Below, piece by piece: positions 28,214 to 36,669 of a stretch of 64,000 nt of DNA. The stretch is from Flavipsychrobacter stenotrophus. GTDB lineage: Bacteria > Bacteroidota > Bacteroidia > Chitinophagales > Chitinophagaceae. Position 1 is the stretch's first letter, and each line of letters starts with the position of its first letter. The stretch spans positions 434,001-498,000 of the forward strand of contig NZ_PPSL01000003.1 of assembly GCF_002954265.1 (NCBI RefSeq), given 5' to 3'. The notes below the pieces were generated by a model. That model saw only the letters and a program-made list of their open reading frames with translations, was not told the origin of the DNA and made no database searches. The translations under genes and the position numbers were made by a program.

Positions 28214-28882
28214 ATGAAATTATCACTTTCCTCAGTTTTTTTGCTCGTATTCACTTTTTCGATAAGTGCTTATGGTAGATCAGATTCAAGCGCAACAGAT
28301 AAAGGCCGGTTTATCTTAAAGGGTGCCGTGGGGGCCTATTCGTCCGACTGGGTTATGTCTATTGTCTACTTCAACGCCAAGGAGGCTATTACGCAGCCCA
28401 ATCTTATTTATTCAGGTTCGCTGCAATATTGGATAGGTAAGGATATTGGACTGTCGATATGCGGATTCTACTGCAAAGGAACTTATAACAGTACGGTTGG
28501 GTCAGTGTACGATCCTCTTGATATTAATGACCAGATCCCGCATATACAGACCAAGTATCACACCACTTATAGTGTAATAGGCGGTGCAGCAGAGTGCCAG
28601 GTCATTTACGACCGTATCCATAATACTTCGAAGGTGCTATATTGTTCGGGTGGTATTGGATACGAATTTGGCAAGGGTACCAAAGATTCCGTAATAGCAT
28701 TCTATCCGCCCGGCAGCCATACAGCATCTTACTATCCTGGCACAATGCATAAGGCAAAGGATATTGTAAAGGTCCACATTACTCTGGTGGGTTTGAGTGG
28801 CGGTAAAAACCTTTGCTGGTATGCCGAGCTGGGCTATGGTTATAAAGGCATCTTAAATGCCGGCCTTGCGCTAAAGTTGTAA
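28214..28882 (+). CDS. Outer-membrane beta-barrel protein, copy 2
   Basis: 222 residues with a signal peptide (MKLSLSSVFLLVFTFSISAYG) and a barrel-like strand pattern ending GYGYKGILNAGLALKL. It is paralogous to the preceding gene, 46 bp away, and probably cotranscribed. Similarity is highest in the last strands (GLSGGKNLCWYAELGYGYKG), while the middle has diverged, as expected for surface loops. No function can be assigned. Confidence 0.75.
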   Translation: MKLSLSSVFLLVFTFSISAYGRSDSSATDKGRFILKGAVGAYSSDWVMSIVYFNAKEAITQPNLIYSGSLQYWIGKDIGLSICGFYCKGTYNSTVGSVYDPLDINDQIPHIQTKYHTTYSVIGGAAECQVIYDRIHNTSKVLYCSGGIGYEFGKGTKDSVIAFYPPGSHTASYYPGTMHKAKDIVKVHITLVGLSGGKNLCWYAELGYGYKGILNAGLALKL

Positions 28883-28977
28883 CTGCTGCCGGGTACATTT
28901 CATAAATGATCAGTTGCAGAATTTTTAATTACTTTCGCAGCCCATCCTGTCGCAGGCAATTTTAATCGTGGTCATTC

Positions 28978-31449
28978 ATGTATTCAGGTAACAATCGGCT
29001 ATACAGTTCATCCTGCATCCGCTTTATTATATTTCTACTCTCGCTGTGCTTATCGCAGGTAGCCAATGCGCAATCAACGTTCAGGATCACGGGGCGTGTC
29101 ATAGACTCTGTTACACGGCAGTCAATTGAATACACAACGCTTACTATCTCAGATCGCATCACAAAGAAGGTAGTGAGTGGTGCTATCACAGATACTTCCG
29201 GACAGTTTGTAGTGCAGAGTATTCAATCGGGCATATATAGTATATCAATAGAGTTTATCGGTTACAGAAAGAAGATCATAGACAGCGTTGCAGTAACGGC
29301 TAAGAATGTGCCTTTGGGTACAATATTGTTATCGCCGGCCGGACAAACGCTAAAGGCCGTAACTATATCTGGCAGCGCACCTATCATAGAGAATAAGATA
29401 GACAAGCTGGTGTATAATGCTGCTAACGACATTACTGCGCAAGGCGGCATGGCATTGGATATATTGAAGAAAGTGCCGCAGGTAAATGTGGATATAGATG
29501 GCAATGTAGAGCTGCAGGGTAACGCCAATATTCGTTTTCTTATCAATGGCAAGCCATCGAGCGTATTTGGTAACAGCATTACCGATGCGCTGGCTGCCAT
29601 ACCCGCCAGTCAGATAAAGAGTATAGAGGTCATCACCAGTCCGGGTGCTAAGTACGATGCGCAGGGCACAGGGGGTATCATCAACATCATTCTCAAAGAC
29701 AATAAGATACAGGGCATCAATGGCAGTATCAACCTGTCGGGTGGCACACGGCTCAATAATGCATCTGCCAATCTGAATGTAAGACATGGCTGCTGGGGTA
29801 TAAATACCTACCTAAGTGGCAATAAGCAGATACCTTCTCACACCCCCGCTACACAAGACAGGTTATCTACCGACAATGCCGGTGGTGTTACGCATCTTGT
29901 GCAGGATGGATATACAGATTTTGCGCGCGATGGTTACCAGGGCGGTATCGGTTTCGACTGGAGCATCACCAAACACGACAACATCACGGCATCGCTCAGT
30001 TACAATCATTATGGCAATGGTGGTTCCGGCATCACCCGTATTATTGAAGATTCTGTAGGAATAGCTGTACCTGCTATCACGCGGAACGCTACCAGCAACT
30101 TCCATACTAATTCAATAGATGCAAGTCTCAACTACAAGAAGGAATTTAAGAAGGAAGGGCAAGAACTGAATATGCTATACAGCACCAGTATTGGCCGGCC
30201 ACATTCCGACTACTCACAAACACTCACATCAGACCTCAATAATCTGCCCTACAACGGCACGATAAGCAACAATCCCGGTACCGATAATGAGCAGGCCATT
30301 TCTATTGATTATACCCATCCTGTTTCATCTAAGGTGAATGTAGAAGCGGGTGCTAAAGCACAGCTACAAGATATAACCAGTATAGCCGATGTTAATGATC
30401 TGACACCACTATCTCATGATTATGTGCATGATGCCGGACAATCGTATCACCTGCGATACAACAGGCAGGTATATGCCGCATATGGTTCGGTATCTATGCC
30501 GCTCTCGTCGTTTCTGAAGATTAAGGCCGGGCTGCGTTATGAACATACCAATACTAAGATCGACTTCCCTAATACCTCCGTTCCCGCTTATAATTCATTG
30601 ATGCCATCGCTTACGTTCTCTCATGACTTTACAAATGGGTTCATCAAACTGTCTTACTCACGCAGACTCGAGCGGCCCGATTATGGCGATATCAATCCAT
30701 TTCTTAATCGCTCAGACCCATATAACATTACCACGGGCAATCCCTTCCTGAAGCCCGAGATCGGTAACAATACGGAGCTGGGCCTCAACAAGAGTTTAGG
30801 TAAGAGCGGCAATGTGTATATAGCACTAATAGAGCGCATCAATACACAAGACCATAAGCGGATCACCACATTCTACCCCGAGTACCAGGCGGGTGATTCT
30901 GTACTTACCAATGTATCTGTTACCAATGTGCAGAATACCGGTACGGAATATAATACAGGTATCAATGTGTCAGGCTCATATAATATCAAAGAAAAGCTGA
31001 GCCTGAGGGGCAATGTTTTTGCCACGCACCGATACCTTATGACCAGCATAGGCAGCGGTAATATAGATGCGGGTATAAGATTGAGAGTTAACCTCAATAT
31101 ATCATATGTATTTCCGCATAACCTGGTAGCAGAAGCGTTTGGGAATTATAATTCTGCAACCAATAATATACAGGGCAGGTCGCCGCAAAACATATCCTAC
31201 ACCATGGCCTTCAGAAAGCAGTTTTGGGATAAGAAGGCCAGTATAGGTGTTACAGCCACCAATCTCTTCAATGAATATACACGGCAGGTAACCACAATAA
31301 ATTCAGGAAGTTATACTTCTTATAGTGTGCGGTCTGTCCCTTATCGCTCCGTGGGTATCAGCTTCACCTATAAGTTTGGCAAGCTTGAATTTAAGAAGAA
31401 CAAAGACGAGGAAAACTACCTGAATAACCAACCAGTTATGGGTGGATAG
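28978..31449 (+). CDS. TonB-dependent receptor-like outer membrane protein
   Basis: 823 residues. After a signal segment ending SQVANAQ comes a carboxypeptidase-regulatory-like beta-sandwich (about 35-120: RITGRVIDSVTRQSIEYTTL). A plug domain follows (about 125-225: ALDILKKVPQVNVD, IRFLINGKPSSVFG, IEVITSPGAKYDAQGTGGII). A large 22-strand-type barrel ends with VGISFTYKFGK and a short polar tail. This is the 'outer membrane beta-barrel family' branch of TonB-type receptors, without a SusD partner next door. The substrate is unknown. It stops 12 bp before the end of the convergent reverse transcriptase gene. Confidence 0.88.
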   Translation: MYSGNNRLYSSSCIRFIIFLLSLCLSQVANAQSTFRITGRVIDSVTRQSIEYTTLTISDRITKKVVSGAITDTSGQFVVQSIQSGIYSISIEFIGYRKKIIDSVAVTAKNVPLGTILLSPAGQTLKAVTISGSAPIIENKIDKLVYNAANDITAQGGMALDILKKVPQVNVDIDGNVELQGNANIRFLINGKPSSVFGNSITDALAAIPASQIKSIEVITSPGAKYDAQGTGGIINIILKDNKIQGINGSINLSGGTRLNNASANLNVRHGCWGINTYLSGNKQIPSHTPATQDRLSTDNAGGVTHLVQDGYTDFARDGYQGGIGFDWSITKHDNITASLSYNHYGNGGSGITRIIEDSVGIAVPAITRNATSNFHTNSIDASLNYKKEFKKEGQELNMLYSTSIGRPHSDYSQTLTSDLNNLPYNGTISNNPGTDNEQAISIDYTHPVSSKVNVEAGAKAQLQDITSIADVNDLTPLSHDYVHDAGQSYHLRYNRQVYAAYGSVSMPLSSFLKIKAGLRYEHTNTKIDFPNTSVPAYNSLMPSLTFSHDFTNGFIKLSYSRRLERPDYGDINPFLNRSDPYNITTGNPFLKPEIGNNTELGLNKSLGKSGNVYIALIERINTQDHKRITTFYPEYQAGDSVLTNVSVTNVQNTGTEYNTGINVSGSYNIKEKLSLRGNVFATHRYLMTSIGSGNIDAGIRLRVNLNISYVFPHNLVAEAFGNYNSATNNIQGRSPQNISYTMAFRKQFWDKKASIGVTATNLFNEYTRQVTTINSGSYTSYSVRSVPYRSVGISFTYKFGKLEFKKNKDEENYLNNQPVMGG

Positions 31450-31461
31450 GTGAATTGGGAG

Positions 31462-33009
31462 TTATCTCTTTAAGTGCTTTTTTATTGCCTGATTAAATAT
31501 GCGATGATGATTTCTGATTTGTTTAGTTATTGCTGGCTCATTCATTATTTCACTGGCCCGACGGGCATACGACAAGTAGTTACTCCGCAATAGTTTTTTC
31601 TTTTTAGTTGATACGATTCTAAATTCGCCAACAGCATTTTTTACTAGCCGCTTGTGTCTAGTAAAAACTTTGGTTTTGCTAAGGGGTCTTGTTGTATAAA
31701 GCTTATATAATTGCCTTCTGAAAACTATGGGAACAGAGCCTGGTATTTTGTCGGCCTGTTTTATAGCTCTCTTAGCTTTCCGTCGCACTGAATCAATCAT
31801 TCTTCTATAAAATTTAGCGAGATTAGCGGACTTGATTCTAATCACGTTTCCATTAAATTCAAATCCAAGATATACTAAAGGTGCATTTTTTGTTTTGCCA
31901 TCATTAGTAGTTTTGATACAAATATTTTTGTCATTACCTAATCTTGAAAAATGAAATTTTTCTGTCTTAGCCTTGCTTATTTCAACCTTAAACTCCGTCA
32001 TCTTATCAGTAACATACTTGTTTACATGATCTGATTGTTCCTCTGTGCATATGACTATAATGTCATCGGAATATCTACGATAAAAACATCCAAGCTGTTC
32101 GACCAAATTTTTGATAATAGCTTTGTCGAAATCAAGCAGGTACAGGTTGGCTAATGTGGCGCTGATAGGCAAACCCTGAGGGATGCCTACCGGTTGTTTA
32201 TCTATATTCCTGAATGGATATTTATGAAGTTTTATTTCACCTGATTTTATCTTATCTCTAAAATGTTTAGGGGATTCAAAGAAAGCGTTTACTCCATGTA
32301 TGTTTCTTATTTTAGCTAGCTCCTTCTCATTATAGCCAAGCTTGCTGCTTCCATTATTTGACATTCTTAGATCATCTAACATAATGTATGAAAACTGAGT
32401 AGCTGCCTTAAATACATTATAATGATCGGGGGGGAGCCTTTCACAGCTAAATAATTTAGCCCAGATTCCTTTTAGAATATTATGGTCAAGACTTGGAAAG
32501 AAGTTTTTTATGTCAAACGCTAATACGACAGAGTTCCCTGTTGAATTTATTTGACGTTTGACTTCTGTAAAAACTTCATTTGCAAAATGTATTGTGCTCT
32601 TATTCGCAATTTCATTTTGTAAAGGTAGTTTTCTGTAAGCAATTATACTCTCTGATAACTGTGGCTGTTTTGATAATTCAATCTCATATTGTATTTGAAT
32701 TTTCTCGGCATAGCATCCGAATATAATTGCATCCAAATGCGTTGCGTAATGCAGTGGACGAGCCTTTGCAGTCTGTAAGTGCTTTCCGTCTTTAATATGA
32801 ACATGCGCTCGTTCTCCTTTTTCTCCTCCAGCTTTATACTTTCTCTCTTTAATAATTGAGTGAATTAGAGGGTAAAATGCATAGGTTGAAACGTAGTTGG
32901 GATCTAAGACCTTTTTAAGTATCTCATGTTTTCGTTTTTCAACATCTATTTGCGCAGTAATGTGCAGGTATCCTTTCGTTTTTAGCCAAATATTTGGGAG
33001 ATTCTCCAT
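31462..33009 (-). CDS. Reverse transcriptase resembling the UG/Abi (defence-associated) class
   Basis: A 515-residue RNA-directed DNA polymerase from the ATG at 33009; a TTG at 33132 would add 41 unrelated residues. WLKTKGYLHIT opens the protein and KARPLHYATHLDAIIF (82-97) is the fingers region. Motif A is FDIKNFFPSLDH (Asp166), motif B GIPQGLPISATLANLYL (275-291), motif C RRYSDD (Asp315/316), and motif E-like VYLGFEFNG comes at 379-387. About 100 residues separate A and B, and a basic helical C-terminus follows the thumb. There is no maturase or HNH domain and no retron VTG motif. UG/Abi relatives act in phage defence, some with an adjacent ncRNA; the exact class is not resolved. It is visibly A/T-richer than its neighbours, suggesting transfer. 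Confidence 0.85.
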   Translation of the reverse strand: MENLPNIWLKTKGYLHITAQIDVEKRKHEILKKVLDPNYVSTYAFYPLIHSIIKERKYKAGGEKGERAHVHIKDGKHLQTAKARPLHYATHLDAIIFGCYAEKIQIQYEIELSKQPQLSESIIAYRKLPLQNEIANKSTIHFANEVFTEVKRQINSTGNSVVLAFDIKNFFPSLDHNILKGIWAKLFSCERLPPDHYNVFKAATQFSYIMLDDLRMSNNGSSKLGYNEKELAKIRNIHGVNAFFESPKHFRDKIKSGEIKLHKYPFRNIDKQPVGIPQGLPISATLANLYLLDFDKAIIKNLVEQLGCFYRRYSDDIIVICTEEQSDHVNKYVTDKMTEFKVEISKAKTEKFHFSRLGNDKNICIKTTNDGKTKNAPLVYLGFEFNGNVIRIKSANLAKFYRRMIDSVRRKAKRAIKQADKIPGSVPIVFRRQLYKLYTTRPLSKTKVFTRHKRLVKNAVGEFRIVSTKKKKLLRSNYLSYARRASEIMNEPAITKQIRNHHRIFNQAIKKHLKR

Positions 33010-33400
33010 AGTATAATAAAAAGACCTTGCAGGCTTGTGTATCAGAAACCTTGAAAACATACACCCAATTAAGGGCCGAACCAGTACCCAAATTCTTGAG
33101 TCACAAAATTTTGAATAAAATAATATATACAATGGATATGAAAGATTTGGTACTTCCAGTATTATTTGCTATATTGAGTATAGTCCACTGTTTCGAATCG
33201 GTAAGGCATGTTGCCGAGATTCTGAACAATGTAACCATTAGTAATCCATATCCTTTCAGCTCTTTCAGCGAAAGTGTATTTTTCTTCCGAAAAATATTAC
33301 AGTTCTAACCAGATGTCTTCAATCTTCAAGCTTGTGCAAGGGTTATCAAATATAATATCTATTTTGTGATTAGTTCGTAATTAGTAAAATCTTTTTCTAC
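33010..33400. other. Gap between the RT and WYL-like genes; candidate ncRNA/promoter region
   Basis: About 390 bp of A/T-rich DNA between two divergent genes. It holds short inverted segments, for example CTTTCAGC/GCGAAAG around 33256-33273, and a 58-codon plus-strand frame from 33132 (MDMKDLVLPVLFAILSIVH...). That frame has a hydrophobic start but no clear promoter. UG/Abi reverse transcriptases of the DRT2, DRT3 and DRT9 types use a structured RNA encoded beside the gene, and this is the place to look for one. No RNA family was recognised. Confidence 0.3.
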
Positions 33401-34654
33401 ATGTCACTTGATAAATCTTTCAACATTGGCGATATTGTCGCTCTTGGTTCACATCCTTTCATTGCTTCTGATAGTCATACTTCAATTGTGCTTTCCGGGG
33501 AGCCATTGCACATTTCTCCGTTAATGGTAATTGGCGAAATCACTAGAGATACAAAGAATCATTTTGATGAGATGACGGGGATGTCTCAAACAACTAAATC
33601 ATCAAGCCAGTGCAAGTGCATTTGGTTTTCTACTAAAACGCAGCAATTTGAGGAAACGTGGATTTCCTCAAAGCTATTGAAGGTAATTGAAGCCGCAGCT
33701 ACAGAACATTTATCCTTTGATGAGTTGAGAAAAATGGGTGTCGGTACAAAGGTTCACTTTATTACCTCCAAAATGGAAGAAGGAAAAAGGAAAAGTTCTC
33801 TCGAGGAAAAAAATGACTATAACCAAGGGCCAAAGAAGAAAATAAATGCGTTGTTGACTTTTGCGAGCCCTATTCTTGAGATAACAGGTATATTAAAGAG
33901 CGAAACCAAGGAACCTGTTTTCGATGGCAAAACAGGTAATAGGAAAAGGGAGATTTCTAAGCTTCTCGTAAAATGCAAGTTTTTCAATCAATTGTCAGAC
34001 AAATTCTCGGAAATTGTTTTGCCGGTAGAGTCGATAAAGTATGTGGAAGACGTTTTGAAAGAAGATCTTCTATATTTTAGTATGCCAAGACAAATAGTTT
34101 ATAGATCAAAAAGTCCTCGTGAAAATCAAGATAATACTTTAGTTGAAACTGGAAAGATATATTATTGTTCTGGTTCGTATCTTGTTGATTGTATAGATGT
34201 TATTAATGGAATTTCTTTTGACGAAAACATCAACGATTTAAAAGGGAACTTTCACATTTATAGAGCAAACACTGAAATTTTCTCACGATACGACGAACGA
34301 GTAGATGGGAATGGAAACCCAATACTCGCGTACGGCAATATCCCGAATATTGCTGTGACTATTACCGACAATTCTAAAGATGTCTACTACAAAATTAAGT
34401 ATATCGGAAGATATAATGGGAAGACGACTGTTCGGTATTTAAGCAATTGTTTGATTTTGGACTCGTCAGAGATAATACCAGAAACAGAAGATACATACCA
34501 GTACCTAAAAGGTTGGTGCCATAGCAAAAAGGACACGCGATACTTTAGGCTAGATAGAGTCATTGAAATTCAAAAGTATGATTTAAAAGACATAGTTGTC
34601 CCTAGCAGCTCAATTCCTGAATCTTTTGATGCAATTGAAACATTAACCAGTTAA
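33401..34654 (+). CDS. Unknown protein with WYL-like C-terminus, divergent from the RT
   Basis: 417 residues, no signal peptide or membrane helix. Residues 8-97 look like a small beta-rich domain (FNIGDIVALGSHPF, ISPLMVIGEI, KCIWFSTKTQQFEETW). A middle beta/alpha part follows (about 110-310). The last part, 327-393 (KIKYIGRYNGKTTVRYL, then YLKGWCHSKKDTRYFRLDRV), resembles the WYL domain pattern 'YL-x-A/G-x-C-H ... R-x-FRLDRI', with Arg380, Arg383 and Arg386 aligned to the ligand-binding Arg. WYL domains sense nucleic acids and regulate defence systems. There is no N-terminal helix-turn-helix as in BrxR/CapW, so it may be an effector or sensor rather than a repressor. A/T-rich like the RT. Confidence 0.6.
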   Translation: MSLDKSFNIGDIVALGSHPFIASDSHTSIVLSGEPLHISPLMVIGEITRDTKNHFDEMTGMSQTTKSSSQCKCIWFSTKTQQFEETWISSKLLKVIEAAATEHLSFDELRKMGVGTKVHFITSKMEEGKRKSSLEEKNDYNQGPKKKINALLTFASPILEITGILKSETKEPVFDGKTGNRKREISKLLVKCKFFNQLSDKFSEIVLPVESIKYVEDVLKEDLLYFSMPRQIVYRSKSPRENQDNTLVETGKIYYCSGSYLVDCIDVINGISFDENINDLKGNFHIYRANTEIFSRYDERVDGNGNPILAYGNIPNIAVTITDNSKDVYYKIKYIGRYNGKTTVRYLSNCLILDSSEIIPETEDTYQYLKGWCHSKKDTRYFRLDRVIEIQKYDLKDIVVPSSSIPESFDAIETLTS

Positions 34655-34659
34655 TTTTG
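34652..34659 (+). promoter_or_regulatory. -7 element TAATTTTG overlapping the WYL-like gene's stop
   Basis: TAATTTTG matches TAnnTTTG. Its first three bases are the TAA stop of the upstream gene, and it lies 18 bp before the lipoprotein ATG. It marks the boundary of the inserted pair. Confidence 0.45.
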
Positions 34660-34677
34660 CTGCAAATATTCAACGAC

Positions 34678-35526
34678 ATGAAAAATTTAGTACGATTATC
34701 TGCTATTGCTGCGGTAGCCACGTTGGGACTTGCTGCATGTAATAATGCCGGCACAGAAGGCAACAAGTCAACTGCCGATTCTACTAAAGCTACACCACGC
34801 GCAGCAGTTGCTATCGCAAAGGTGGGTGCATCACCTGAGTTTGCAGATGCAAAGCTGGCTATGAAGCCGGTTACTGCCGAGAAGGTAGGTAAAGACTCTG
34901 CTAAACTCACTTTCAACTTTGATGTGAAAGGATATGATCTTAAAGCGCAGACTGCCGATAATAGCGGTAAGGGTTGCAATAATTCAGACAAGGGCCAGCA
35001 TATACATTTTATACTAGACAATGCGCCATATAAGGCATTGTATGAGCCTAAGAATGAAGTAACTGTTGCCAACAATACTGAGCATTACCTGGTTTGTTTC
35101 CTCAGCCGTTCTTATCACGAGTCGCTGAAGAATAAGGATGCGGCAGTTGTGTTGCACTTTAAGGTAGATGAAAAGGGCAACTACAAGAAACTGGAAGATC
35201 CTAAAACGCCAATGCTGTTTTACAGCCGTCCTAAGGGCGATTACATAGGTAAGGATACTGCTAATGTATTGCTTGACTTCTACGTAATGAACACCACACT
35301 GGGTGCTGATGGATACAAAGTAAAGGCGCAGATAATGAATGAAGACCTGAAAATAGATACTACTGTAACTATTGGAACATGGGAATCTAACTTCATTCAG
35401 AACCTGGGTACCGGCAAGTGTAAGGTTATGCTCACCCTGTTAGATAAAGACGGCAAGGCGGTTGAAGGGCCTATGACCACGGCTACCCGTTCATTCAACA
35501 TGACTGCATCTGAGCCAATGAAATAA
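34678..35526 (+). CDS. Lipoprotein of unknown function
   Basis: 282 residues from the ATG at 34678, with a lipoprotein signal peptide (MKNLVRLSAIAAVATLGLAAC) and lipid Cys at 21. The mature protein alternates beta-rich stretches (LTFNFDVKGYDLKAQT, HIHFILDNAPYKALYEPK, YLVCFLSRSYHESLK) with two halves of about 120 residues. Each half has a repeated-looking core of FNFDV/FYVMN and later VTIGTWE. It resembles secreted beta-sandwich proteins, but no family was recognised. A terminator follows. Confidence 0.75.
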   Translation: MKNLVRLSAIAAVATLGLAACNNAGTEGNKSTADSTKATPRAAVAIAKVGASPEFADAKLAMKPVTAEKVGKDSAKLTFNFDVKGYDLKAQTADNSGKGCNNSDKGQHIHFILDNAPYKALYEPKNEVTVANNTEHYLVCFLSRSYHESLKNKDAAVVLHFKVDEKGNYKKLEDPKTPMLFYSRPKGDYIGKDTANVLLDFYVMNTTLGADGYKVKAQIMNEDLKIDTTVTIGTWESNFIQNLGTGKCKVMLTLLDKDGKAVEGPMTTATRSFNMTASEPMK

Positions 35527-35542
35527 ACACACTTAATATTTT

Positions 35543-35580
35543 AATGCCTGCCCGTTTGTAAGAAAATGGGCAGGCATTTT
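35543..35580 (+). terminator. Terminator after the lipoprotein gene
   Basis: Perfect 11-bp stem AATGCCTGCCC / GGGCAGGCATT followed by a T-rich run. Confidence 0.85.
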
Positions 35581-35588
35581 TATTTTAT

Positions 35589-35596
35589 TACTTTTG
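35589..35596 (+). promoter_or_regulatory. -7 element TACTTTTG five bases before a short gene
   Basis: TACTTTTG matches TAnnTTTG and sits five bases before the ATG at 35602, right after the preceding terminator. Together they define an independent small transcription unit. Confidence 0.6.
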
Positions 35597-35601
35597 CAGC
35601 T

Positions 35602-35715
35602 ATGAGCAAATACACCCCAAAACAGATAAGAAAGCTGATCGGTTACCTGCTATTAGCGTTCATATTTTTTATGAGTGCACTGTGGATGCTGTTGTATACC
35701 ATGTCATCTCACTAA
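35602..35715 (+). CDS. 37-residue single-pass membrane protein
   Basis: A short gene reading MSKYTPKQIRKLIGYLLLAF, a single hydrophobic helix (about 13-33) and a short tail ending MSSH. The basic amphipathic N-terminus and one helix suggest an inner-membrane microprotein. The promoter TACTTTTG sits five bases upstream, a terminator precedes it, and the stop is six bases before the end of the convergent gene. No family recognised; coding status rests on the promoter, clean start and helix. Confidence 0.55.
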   Translation: MSKYTPKQIRKLIGYLLLAFIFFMSALWMLLYTMSSH

Positions 35716-35721
35716 AAGTAG

Positions 35722-36666
35722 CTACTTCAGCAGTGGTTTCAGGTCATTGGCCAGTTTACTTGAAAATATCTCGGCGCCACCTTTATTCAGGTGTTGGGAA
35801 TTATAAAAGTTGTCTCTCGATCGGCTCAATTCATCATTAGAATAATCGAGAAAAGTAGTGCCATATTTTGCCTGGCAATTCCTGAAGATGCCCAATATAT
35901 AATCTCTGTTTTTACAGTAGCGTAGAAACTCATAATAGACCGGCGGAAAGACTATGATCACTTTTATACCCTTCTTATTACAGAACGCCAGGTAATCATA
36001 AAACCTATTTAGTGAATAACCGGCCAGATGTACCCCCACGGGGTAGGGCACGCGTTGTATATACCGGTCAAAGGTGTAGTCCCATTTCTTGTTTTGCGCA
36101 AAGTAGCCTTTGATCTTTATTGGCGGCATGCCGTGCCCCAGGTAGCTCTTCACACCTTCCTCAATTATGGGCCATTGATTATTGTATTTGAACAAAGGGA
36201 AGTAGCGCTCCGACCAGCTATAATGATCTTTGTATTTAGCAGTATATTCTATAACAATAGGATTAGAAAGATAGGGCATAAACTGCAGCTGGTTATCCAT
36301 TGAGTTGCGCTCGGCGAAGGAGGTGAAGTCCATTGTCTGCACAATGTACTTTGGTGCTTTGTTGTAGAGTAGATACATCTTTACCCTGTCATACTGTATG
36401 GAAAAGTGGGTGCCATCCATTCCAAGATTATAGGTGTTGAGCCCAAGGGATGTATCTAAGATGGCCGGCGAAATATCCTGCAGGGCTCTGGATGAACCGC
36501 AAATGAGCAGGTCCGCATTTATCTTACCCGCAAAGAGGTCGTTCCATTCGGAATAGTAGATGTAGTTCGATCTTTGCAAGCCCTTATCCACAATATAGTT
36601 CAGCCCATACAACAATGGTATGGGTAGGATCATGAACAATAGTATGCGGATAATAAATCGCTTCAT
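35722..36666 (-). CDS. SGNH/DltD-like surface polysaccharide acylation protein
   Basis: 314 residues with an N-terminal membrane anchor (RFIIRILLFMILPIPLLYG). An SGNH-like extracytoplasmic domain follows: GSSRALQDI (block I-like Ser in GSSR), YNLGMDGTHFS (block II/III-like) and near the end SQHLNKGGAEIFS, in place of the D-x-x-H of the last block. It starts three bases downstream of the MBOAT gene's stop. Together they make a typical O-acyl transfer pair: MBOAT exports the acyl group and the SGNH protein places it on a polymer. Catalysis is likely but not proven. Confidence 0.78.
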   Translation of the reverse strand: MKRFIIRILLFMILPIPLLYGLNYIVDKGLQRSNYIYYSEWNDLFAGKINADLLICGSSRALQDISPAILDTSLGLNTYNLGMDGTHFSIQYDRVKMYLLYNKAPKYIVQTMDFTSFAERNSMDNQLQFMPYLSNPIVIEYTAKYKDHYSWSERYFPLFKYNNQWPIIEEGVKSYLGHGMPPIKIKGYFAQNKKWDYTFDRYIQRVPYPVGVHLAGYSLNRFYDYLAFCNKKGIKVIIVFPPVYYEFLRYCKNRDYILGIFRNCQAKYGTTFLDYSNDELSRSRDNFYNSQHLNKGGAEIFSSKLANDLKPLLK

Positions 36667-36669
36667 GCT

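Noticed and set aside
31462-33009. Retron or group II intron origin for the reverse transcriptase
   Set aside because: No VTG or retron-type motifs, no maturase/HNH domain and no visible intron RNA domains V/VI near the gene.
31440-34680. Flanking direct repeats or att sites around the RT/WYL-like pair
   Set aside because: No convincing repeat was found at the two boundaries, and no integrase or tRNA is present.
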